Position numbers and translations under genes: made by a program
Part shown: positions 40,501-50,100 of the stretch, in pieces
How positions within the stretch are numbered: the first letter of the stretch is position 1
Layout of the letters: every line of letters begins with the position of its first letter
Assembly: GCF_000224145.3 (NCBI RefSeq)
Contig: NC_020171.2
Span: 1,127,391-1,191,390, forward strand
Direction of reading: 5' to 3'
Origin: Ciona intestinalis
Lineage: Eukaryota > Chordata > Ascidiacea > Phlebobranchia > Cionidae
Length of the DNA stretch: 64,000 nucleotides
The notes under the pieces: generated by a model
What the model was told of the DNA's origin: nothing
Seen by the model: the letters and a program-made list of their open reading frames with translations, nothing else
Databases searched by the model: none

Positions 40501-43500
40501 TAAGCTATCTTTGCAGTTTAGGTTTATAAAGCATTTATTTTATGTGTGATTCATTATTTTTTGCGTCTTTTAAGTTTACAAAACAAACAATTGACTGAAG
40601 ATCTCTTTTCCTACTTTTAAAAATTATTTTTTAACGTTTTGACAGAAAATGAGGTGAAAACTGCTCTTCAGGAAGAAGAAAAGAAGACAGAGACAGAATC
40701 ATCTGCTGACAAAGTGGAAGAGAAAACTGCTGCTCCGGAGGTTGAGGATCAAGATGAGGAAGAGCAAGAGGAGAGTGATGAAGAGGAAGAAGGTTTGTGT
40801 TTGATGATATTATAATCCATTATGCAGTTGTTTTATACTGGATTGTTGATTTTTTATTTTATGTGGGTAAAGTCGTACCACGCCATGGGTCCTACGATTT
40901 AGGCCACAATTGGCCCATTGTGGGTTTAGTAGCCCCACTTTCTTTTACTGACGTTATTTTTCATTTTGCTGCTTTAAGTTCCTATTTTTCCTTTGCGTTT
41001 TGCAGCTAATTTCCATTTCTTTGTTATTTTAATTGTTATGATCTTTTTTAAGAGATAAATAAAGTTTTATAAAATGCTCCAAAAGTCTAAAATACTTTAA
41101 TATTTTTAATACAGAGGAAATTGTACTTGATGAACCTTCAGACACAGAAAACTATGAATTATCGGTAAGAAAAAAATGTTATTTTTAAGTTTGGTTATCA
41201 TACACCTAAACACATATGGTGTACTCATACACCTTGTGCTCACTGTTGAGTTATAACATGAATGTCTTCTTATATACCAGTCATACACACATAGTGCATT
41301 TATATAAAACAAGGTAAAAAATGATATTTTTCCACCATCCAGGACACAGAGTTGGATGAAGATCATGATGATGAAGTATCAAGTGGGGAAGAAGAAGGAG
41401 GGATCAGAGTGGAAGAGTCGGTCTCCTACAACGTCAAGTTTTATAAACTTCGATTTAAGGATGTAAGTTTAGTCAATTTTTTTGTGCAGGATTGGATTTC
41501 TGGTTCTGGTGTTTTGGGTAGTCTGTTTGGTGTTTTTCAATGTTGCCATGAGTGTTTTTAACTTCAATCTTACAGTGTTGCCATGAATATTTTCTCAACA
41601 AAAAAAAACACTTTTATTTTCAGGTTGAAGACAAACAGAGGGAACACTTAAAGTCATTACAAAATGAAGAAGACTCACAAGAAAGCGCAAACTCTGACAC
41701 TGAAGCCGATAACAAAGAAAATGTGGAGCAGAAAGAAGACACCGATGGTATGATCTTTTTCTATGTGGGTCAGGTCCTGCAATATGACATGCCATGGTAC
41801 CTAAGATTGTAACCAGAATTTGTCCACAAGAGTAGCATTAGTATCGTGCTGCAGGGCCTCACTCATAGAATAGAATGCGTATTATAGTGTACAATGCTGG
41901 GGTAATAGGCCAACTGTGGGTAAAATCTCAGATACCATGGCATGCCTTGCTTATGGAATAGACCCATATGGAATAGAATCATCCTTATGAATAATACCTA
42001 ATTATTTTTTTAACCTACAGAGGCACAAGCACCTAAATTCTCCGATTACCGAGCTGTGTTCGACCAAGACATGGACGATTATAAGTCGGAAGAAGATGAT
42101 GATTTTAACGTAAGAGAACAATTCTTACCTTTCAATTTCAAATAACAGTTAGTAAGGGTGAAGTTAACAATGTTAACTTACAGTGAGAGCAATGATGTAA
42201 AAAATACCTATTTTCAATTTAGCCGGCATTGGTTTTTTAAACTACCGACAGGCTAGCATGTGAATCTAGGAATTATTTACTTTGCTGGCTGCGTAAAAGT
42301 TGGTTTTATATTACTGTATGTTGATTATGTCACCCACAAAGAATAGAATCAGATAATTTACTCGTTGTCAAGATTATTTTAAGCATTTTTCCCTAACTTT
42401 ACCACTTTTTCCATCGCAGCCAATTTATTGCGGGGAAACATTGTCTGACGTTGAGTATAAGACTGAGGATGAACGAGACACCGAAAGTGAACCAGAGGTG
42501 GAAGAGATGGATGCTGTGCATCGGAAGACCGGGGAGGCTCTTCGCTGCCTCAGGATCGTGGAGAAGTTAGAGGTAAGATGTGTAGACCTTATGCTCGCTG
42601 TCTAGTTGTAATTTGGGTGGATTGGCATATGCCAGTGGCACGTAGTGATTTGATATACCTCATGCTCACTGTTAAGTTATAACATGGGTGTCTTTTACAC
42701 CAAAACAAAACACATGGTGTGTCTATACACCGCATGATCACTGTCAAGTTATAGCATCGTCTTATACCCCCAACACACAATGATTTCTCTTTACCCCATG
42801 CTCACTGTCAAGTGACACATGCACCACACTTTTGACAGGTTCCCCCTGACTGTGGCATGGAAGCAGCAGCAGTCAGCTCGCCAGTGGACATAGCGGAAAG
42901 CCCCATGGAATGCGCCTAACTTAACTATCACCTTCACAATTATGTACCAATTCCTGTTCTTTTTGTTCTTTCTTTTCTTACACCTTTATGTGCCTGATTA
43001 CTTTGTGAAAGCGAACTGTTGTACACTAAATTTTTTGTTACTTTAGAATTTTGTGGTGTAACTGTTAGGATAGTATGTGAAGGTTTTTAATGAAGTTTCT
43101 CAAATGATAGAAGTAAAGTTAGACGCTGCTACCATTACCAACGTGGCGTTTAGCAGTTTGTACCCCCAAAGTTACATACTTGGTAACTCGTAAGCGGCAC
43201 GAGATGTGTATGAAACCAAACACCCATGTTATAACCACTGTCGTTACCCACTTTATCCAACAACGTTTGATGTTAAAAGTACCATATGTAATCTAAACTT
43301 ACGCGTCTGGCACGACGATCCTTTCCAACCCCTCCCACAACCCATAGTACAGCTCCCTGTAAATCTATTACACAGATCCGGGCGTTTACAATGGCATTCT
43401 TGCAGGCAATCGGCGCCATACTTCCCGTTTACGCAGCCTGGATTAAAATGGTTGAAAGTTAAACATGCGGCAAGTCTTTTTCGGCCAATTTTTAGATAAA

Positions 43501-43627
43501 GCTTAAATTGAAATATTTTTAAGTGTTCGGTAAAGTAATCGGAGAGACAAACAAAATTTATTATTAGATTGACAAGTATTTTTAAAATTGTTTTTCGTGG
43601 TTAAAAGTTGCGTCCCTGGGTGGGCTC

Positions 43628-43678
<51 letters not shown>

Positions 43679-46041
43679 AGAGACGGCTGTCAAATATTAA
43701 TTACTATCTACAACTGGTTCTTGTGCAGATTACTTCCCCTGTAGGTACAAAGCCGGAAATACGTGATTGTATTATATTCATATTGTCAGAAGTGTCCACT
43801 AAACGACGCTATAATGTGTGTTTATATTGTAATGACATCGCTAATAATGTGACCGTGTATGTTCTTGGCCAATAGACACTTATCGAAAACTGCTCCAACC
43901 CAGTGGTTGTTAATGGGTTTCTAAATATCAGCCATACATTAAACAAATATTAAATAATCACCTATAAAGTTACATACGTGGTGAACGCCTATAAAGCGGC
44001 ATAAAGTGTATGAAACAGAACACCCGTCGCGTACAATAACGAACGTCGTTGGCCCACCACGTTAGAATAAATAAGTTGCATTTATCCATTTAAAGTTTCT
44101 TACCGTTATTACATTCCAGACCACTGAATCCTGCAGCGCATGAGCATCCATATGGATCGGGCAAACAGAAATGACGACCTGAACATTCTTCAGCGTCATC
44201 TCCGTGGTTTGAACCGCCTTCTTTACAATGAAATTGACATTTATCTCCAAACCTGTATGTAAGTGAATGAATGTAACTTATCTAGTGGTGAAACAACGAT
44301 AATCTGCAGGTCGCAACCGTCGACTGAAGAATGCCAGCGGTCTCCAGTGACGGGCAACGTGTTGTTCCAAAACACCGCCTACCACAAGCATTATCTCTGT
44401 CTTATACACGTGCTCCTTACGAGTTACCGTATATGCAACAAAGTTAATTATTTTAAAGTCACTTCGACTTTGCGGCGGGTAATAGTTAATTAAAATAATC
44501 AGTAATTATTTCTAAAGATTAGGTTTAGTTTTCAGATGTATTTACGCACCTATTGCCGCCGCATCCATTTTCGCAATTCTCTCCATTGAAACCTGGCGGG
44601 CAAACACACTCTCCTGTCACGTGGTCACAAGCTCCACCGTTCACGCATGAGCAGTCACGCTCACAATCAGGAGGGTCCCATTTTCCGTGCGGGCACTCGC
44701 GAACTATTAGTCGCATTATGCCTTGATCCAACGGCCTTGAAATGAATGTCGCTTTTATTAACAAGCGGTGTATATGAGCATAAGCTGCAGTAAAAATATA
44801 TGGTGCATAAATACAGTACAGGGTGGGGGAAGATAGGACATGTTTTTACTATTTATCGTCCCATTCATTAACGTAGCAATATAAAGCGGGTATGTTGAAA
44901 ATAGTTTTTAAATAAAGTTACCAGTATTCGTTTAAGTCAGCTGAAGAATCTTGTGGCGGTTTATAGCATTCATAAATCCCCGCGTCTCGTGACGTCACAC
45001 GACGTATGGTTTTCTTAAGCTTTTGATTGGACGCGCCGATCACGTGACCGCTGAACCGCCATATCACGTCAATAGTTGGGTCGAAGGATTTAAAAACTAA
45101 CTCCACGTTTTCGTCCCCCCTATTTACCGTCTGAGTAAACTTTTCTGGCCAAATTTCTCCGCTGGTGCCTGTATTTTAGAAATAACTGTTAAAAGCATGT
45201 GGATTCTACAGTATATAGGTATAGATACAGGTTCATTAATTAAAACTATGAGGAGGGAATTAGCAGCAGAACGATAGTCTTTAACATTGCGCTTATAAAG
45301 ATAAAACAGCTCAACAAAACGTGTATTTACCTATTTTAATAGCTGTCACTTTGGTTAGGATATTCGTGTCCGGGTCTTTTGCTTGGCATGAGAAAACGCC
45401 GGTCCTATGTAAGCCAGCATCAGCAAACATACTTAGACGTTTTCCTGGCCATTCTTCCGGGGATATAGGGCCGACCATTGTCATAGAGGACATGCGTGTT
45501 CCGGATCCTGTATTATAAAAAGTAAGAGTGTTACAATATTCCTATAATATACATAGTAGGTTAGGCGTTTGGGTAAAATGGTTTTCATTGTCTTATACCG
45601 TCCCATTTGGTAGAAAATAAAGATTTTTTGCAGAGTTGTGTAAGCGTATCTTTAGAACTATAAAAGAGCGTTGTTAATTGTTAATAAAACTATTAGGAAA
45701 TATGGGATAATATCGGCTAGCGCGTTATCTATATTATATGCCATGTTTTGGTGTTAGACCAACCAGTGTCTTGTTCTCTACTGAAGGCAGAATGCGACAA
45801 CTCCACGTTATCAGTGACGCACTTGAGGTATGACGTCACATCGTTTCGCACCAGTGCGTTTTCGTTCACCACGGTTAGACCAATCGTTGCGCCGTATACT
45901 GTAAACGCAAAATTGAATTTAAAATACAAAAAAACGTATATAAAAATCATTTTTACCTGTCACATACTTTTGTAAATATGTTATATAAATTAAAATTATT
46001 AAAAACCGACGACGAAGCAATAATCTGGCTTTGCCATACAT
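37527..46041 (-). CDS. Tie-like receptor ectodomain with transmembrane helix and no kinase (636 aa, 13 exons)
   Basis: Exons (5' to 3'): 46041-45957, 45898-45764, 45507-45331, 45168-44922, 44735-44550, 44252-44104, 43437-43303, 40010-39877, 39770-39650, 39364-39248, 38906-38799, 38483-38328, 37687-37527 (1911 nt, in frame). Residues 1-~22 are a basic-hydrophobic signal segment. Residues ~29-135 and ~136-225 are Ig-like (GVFSCQA, DAGIYEC). Residues ~228-371 carry three EGF-like modules that match vertebrate Tie receptors closely ([32 protein letters not shown]). Then come a fourth laminin-type EGF module (~372-416), three EGF-like modules (~417-531) and an ephrin-receptor-like GCC2 module (~532-583). 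Residues ~592-618 span the membrane, leaving an 18-residue tail ending GPGRMVW. Vertebrate Tie1/Tie2 have a further Ig, three FN3 domains and a cytoplasmic tyrosine kinase, all absent here. A ligand-binding, adhesion or decoy role is inferred. The 3.3 kb intron 7 contains another gene on the plus strand. The weakest join is the GTTGGT donor of exon 2. Confidence 0.88.
38540..38655 (+). mobile_element. tRNA-derived SINE head
   Basis: AAAAGTGGTTAGCGCGCATG (A-box-like), ACAAGTTCGATGCTGCTACC (B-box-like) and GATTGCTCCAACACATTGGT. It lies in the intron before the GCC2 exon of the Tie-like gene, antisense to it. Confidence 0.6.
40414..42919 (+). CDS. acidic protein of 277 aa (8 exons), nested in an intron of the Tie-like gene
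   Basis: Exons: 40414-40483, 40646-40792, 41115-41164, 41343-41462, 41624-41747, 42021-42109, 42420-42572, 42839-42919 (834 nt, in frame). I do not recognise the family. The protein is strongly acidic, with long Glu/Asp runs ([31 protein letters not shown]), little hydrophobic sequence and no signal peptide, so a soluble nuclear or cytosolic, largely disordered protein is likely. Two stretches look more structured: [20 protein letters not shown] (about residues 117-136) and a possible helix near [16 protein letters not shown]. The whole gene lies inside intron 7 (43302-40011) of the Tie-like gene on the other strand. Its reading frame is supported by eight consistent splice junctions. Confidence 0.83.
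41750..41990. repeat. R5 repeat copies around a CCATGG core
   Basis: Two diverged units (ATGACATGCCATGGTACCTA, CAGATACCATGGCATGCCTT) with AGGGCCTCACTCATAGAATA. Similar segments recur at about 6325-6410, 11707-11760, 13835-13910, 26800-26890, 38195-38240, 40870-40925, 49100-49165, 54478-54545, 55320-55375, 55960-56015, 56610-56665 and 63640-63740. Typical parts are a CCATGG core, ...CCTCACYCATA and GGCCCATTACCCC. Confidence 0.6.
42583..42815 (+). repeat. R3 minisatellite, about three units
   Basis: CTCATGCTCACTGTTAAGTT, ATAACATGGGTGTCTTTTAC and CACATGGTGTGTCTATACAC repeat with diverged copies either side. It fills the last intron of the acidic-protein gene. Confidence 0.7.
43611..43684 (-). 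tRNA. tRNA-Asn (anticodon GTT), third copy
   Basis: The minus strand is the same 74-base sequence as the gene at 29275-29348, with all stems intact. A TTTT terminator follows within five bases. It lies in intron 6 of the Tie-like gene, on the same strand. Confidence 0.95.
43845..44095 (+). mobile_element. SINE core plus reverse R1 tail
   Basis: Core GCTCCAACCCAGTGGTTGTT, AGCCATACATTAAACAAATA, then a reverse R1 unit (ACAAAGTTACATAC-type start, GTGTATGAAACAGAACACCC, GAATAAATAAGTTGCATTTA). The tRNA-like head is largely lost. Confidence 0.65.
44815..44885. mobile_element. left-end fragment of the TIR MITE
   Basis: CAGGGTGGGGGAAGATAGGA followed by TATTTATCGTCCCATTCATT; the remainder is missing. 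It is in an intron of the Tie-like gene. Confidence 0.6.
45552..45720. mobile_element. TIR MITE, diverged copy
   Basis: TAGTAGGTTAGGCGTTTGGG at the left, ACCGTCCCATTTGGTAGAAA and GAGCGTTGTTAATTGTTAAT inside. The right arm is not clear. It is in intron 2 of the Tie-like gene. Confidence 0.6.
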
Positions 46042-47151
46042 TTTAGTTTCTGTTCTAACTTTTCATATTGCTTTTAGTTCAACCACTTATCGAAAATAAC
46101 AATTTCGTTGAGAACTGGCGTAACAAATATTCAAGTGCCATTGAGAATTATAATTTGTGACGCAGTGAATTAATGAGTGACTCATGGCTTACGTGACGCT
46201 GAGGGGTAAAATGGACCAAGAGCAGAAATGACCAAACTAATTTGTAAAAATGACTGACATAAACGGGATTTGAACCCACTCCTCGAATGAATAATGCGTC
46301 CTAAACGCAGGTCTTAGATCACTTGGCCATTTTGTTATAACTGCGAATTAAATTGACAGATAGGTTTCCCAATCAAATTGAAATGTTTAAAATGTTCTAA
46401 AAATTTCATCTGTCTTTACTCACACCTTTAAATTGTAAAACTTTACATCGCGTTATGAAAAATACGCTATTTACTGTTCGTTAACGTTAACATATGTGGC
46501 TATTTTTTGTAAAAATGCGATAAAAAAATACAATATCATTACCCCTTAAAAAGCCGAATAAGTTGCAAATATTAGCTCTCTGTTATTCATGCGTAACGGT
46601 AACAAACGGCAACCAATCAAAACGCGAGTAACTAACGGCGCTAACCGAAATGTGTAAACATTAGAATAAAGACAGTTTTAGGCAAATTTTACGCAAAAAA
46701 AACTCATTTTAAAGTTGATTTTAAGGTAAATTGTAGGTGTTTCAGTAATTTTTTAGATATATGAGTAATGACAAATGTTCTAATTAAAAGTTGAATCGTT
46801 TAGCGTGTGTGTTCCGAAAATTGCAATACATAAATTGCATTGTATGTTTCCCAATGTGAATATGCAGAGAGCTTCAGTTATGCCATATTTAGTTGCAATA
46901 CTGCTGCAGCGCATGTAGATCTAACAATTTAATACTGAGCTGCAAATGTATGTAAATTATTCTGAGTTACATTACATATGTGATATACAAAAAATAATAC
47001 AATATGTGGTAATTCTTAAGCAGGCATTATGTGTATGAAACAGAACACCCATGTTATAACGATGGTGGTTGCCCTGGCACACCAGGATAAATAAGCTACA
47101 TTCATTCAATAATTTGTTTATTATCTCAGGAGTTTAGAAACACATTACGAA
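46042..47151. other. 1.1 kb divergent promoter region between the Tie-like and CEP97-like genes
   Basis: Contains a degenerate tRNA-Leu-like sequence (46255-46336) and a reverse R1 copy (about 46990-47130) that ends about 20 bases before the CEP97-like ATG and includes or abuts the acceptor TATCTCAG at 47129. No other feature is supported. Confidence 0.5.
46255..46336 (-). pseudogene. tRNA-Leu-like sequence (anticodon TAG), probably a pseudogene
   Basis: 82 bases on the minus strand with a Leu-type layout: D-arm GGCCAAGTGATCTAAGACC, anticodon arm TGCG-TTTAGGA-CGCA (anticodon TAG), a long variable arm, and T-arm GTGGGTTCAAATCCCGT. The acceptor stem AACAAAA with TTATGTC has only about five of seven pairs and the T-stem needs two G-T pairs, so function is doubtful. 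Confidence 0.6.
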
Positions 47152-50100
47152 ATGCCCGAGACAGGGGTGTTGAATCTTACTGGAACCCAGTTAACACAGA
47201 CTGAATTACATGCTCGACTAAGCACATGTGATGAAAAAGATTCCATTCATACTCTTATTATTGATGACTGCTTCATTAGAAAAATCGAAAATTATGGTTT
47301 TGGACAAGAAACTCTAATACAGGTGTTTAATCTATTGTATTTGATAGTTCTAACATTTAAACTCTATATGTATAAACATTTCGTTTTGTAAAAAAGTTTT
47401 TCTAAATTGTTGTTTTTATTCCAGTTTTCTCTTGCACAAAATCAGCTTACAAGAACATTTGGAATTCAACAGTTTTTAAAAATCCGAGTTTTAAATTTGA
47501 GCAGCAATCTTCTTATACAGGTGATTATACAAATAGTAACATTTAGTTTTGTGCTTATTGCATGAAAGTTAAAAAAGCCTAAAGCTAGAACAGGACACCA
47601 GTGTTTTAAAGATTGTCGTTGCTCCCCCAAGCAAGGATAAAACCCAGAGGTTATGGGTTCAAAGCTTGTCGCTGTTACCATTGTGGTCGCATGTGTCCTT
47701 GGGCAATTGGTCCAACCCATGTGGTAACTTGTAAGTTGGCACGAGATGTACGAAAGAGAACACTCGTGTTATAACGAGTACCTACATGAGGATGAATAAG
47801 TCACATTTATAGGATTTATTCACATGTCAAGTCTAAGGTATTTATTATACAACGTTTTATTTACAAATTTACATTACAGCTTGATGGTATTGACCAACTT
47901 CCCTACTTAGAATGGTTTAGTGTTGCAGGCAACCAGCTACGTAATGTGGATATTGTAAACAAATGTTTCAAACTCGTTCACTTAGATGTATCTGACAACC
48001 AACTTACTAATCTACCGAAAATACACTCGTAAGTTGCGTTGGTGATTAATGATTACTATTAATTGCAGGGGTTTAAATTAGCAGCAAAAAGCTATGGCAA
48101 TTTCTTACAAATAGGGTATAGGAATAGGCCTATAGGGTCTGTTTTATTGAAGACTAAACAGTAGGTAAGGCTCAGTATCTTAATAAAAATGTCTGGTGTT
48201 GAATTGGAATGATAAAAGATAAATGATACCCTAAACTTTGCTAAAAAGTTATTTGTTTTAACTTTAAAAATCTAAAATAAGGCAATAATGTAAAATCGAA
48301 CCTTAAAAAAACATAACACTGCTAAAAAAATATATTTTAACGCAGTATTGATCTAAAAATGAAACAAAATCTTCATTTTCAGAGTAACATCTCTTCAGAC
48401 TCTTCTTCTTCATCAAAACTTGATCCGGGATTTAAAATCAACATCCGAGTATCTTCCATCGAACATAGAAATCTTATCGCTTGCTAATAACGAGATATCT
48501 GATCTAAATATGGCAAGTTTCCTTTCAGGATGTATATTTTTGTATACATTTATCTATATTTAAACATATAATATCTATTTTCATTTTGAATTTCTATTGT
48601 AATATTCTTTTTTCTTTTTCTGTTGTTAAAAGTCTATCGAGACAAGCAGAGTTGAAGTATATTGCATTTACAGCAATAATCAATTAGGTTCACAAGGTTT
48701 GACAACTTAACAAGTATGAGTGTAACTGTAACTGCATTTCAGCCATGTCACCCCAGATTTTGTGCAAAATACTTCAACCATTTTCCATTACCCATTTGTT
48801 TCTTTTATAACCCATCTAGACATACAATATTTTCTCCATTTAACTGAAATCTTTCCAACTAGATTGAGTATCTATCCACACTGCATAAATTGGACCAGCT
48901 TTCATTATCCAAAAACCCATGTGTGAGCCAAGACCTCACAGAACTTAATCTTCCTGCAATTAATTGTCGGCCATTTGTGCTCAACTGGTGTCATAAGCTT
49001 ACTATACTGAATGGTATATCTGTTTCTGAAAGAGAAAGGTAGATATTTTGTGATATGTATTTATGGTTACTAGTTAAATTGCCATTAAAATGAGTCAGCT
49101 CTGGGCTCTGGCCTGAGTCTTAGATGCTATGGTGTGTTATGCTGTAGGACTTCACTCATATAGAGTTGTTATAAACATATACTATAATATGTGTCTGGTG
49201 TATAACATAAGAAGACATATGTTATAACTTGACAGTAAGCATAAGGTGTATGAATGCACCATACGTGTCTTGTGTATGAGAAGACACCCCATGTTATAAC
49301 TCGACAGTGAGCATGAGCCATGAGGTGTACATAACTTATATACAAACCTCACAGGATAAAAGGGGAATGGTTATTAAGCCAAGGTTATGGCAGATCCTTT
49401 GCAGTTGGTCAACATATTGAACTTATTACATATTTATCTACTGTATGTCCTCACAACAAGCAAGATAATATGGTAAGTTAGATTTTTGTGGAAAATTTGT
49501 AAAAAGTTTATAATATTTTCTATTTTTAAGTTTGAACTTGTTTTTAAAGAGCAATTGTTTTTATTGTCAACTGTTTTTGTAGTTTTCAATGAGAATATGT
49601 TTTATTAGATAACATAAATTAAAATATATTGGTATGAAAGAATTACTAAATCATTTATAAATATTAATATAAAGAATATGAAAAGCTGTTTTAATAAATA
49701 GGAAATATCTTTATATTACCTTTGGCAGCACATTCTTTATATTAAAAAATTACCAAATCATTCCCTTTAATAAACATCTGCCATATTATATTTCCCAAAC
49801 CAGCGTCAAAAATTCTTTCTTCTGATATTAAATTTCAATATCAAAGTATTTTCTTTGTTATTTGACTTTAAATAAAAGATTGTTGTATCGGTATTTGCTA
49901 CATACACACAATCCTGTCTTTAGCTATGCTTTGTACATTGTGAATTTTATGTGGACTGTAAATAGATTGAAATTAAAATGTAAGTATATATATTTAAGTG
50001 CTCAAAAGAGCCAAGTGTTTCTATATTATTAAATTAGCTTGATCTAGTTATAATATATTTCTTAAACAATGTATACATATCTTTTAATTAAAATAGATTA

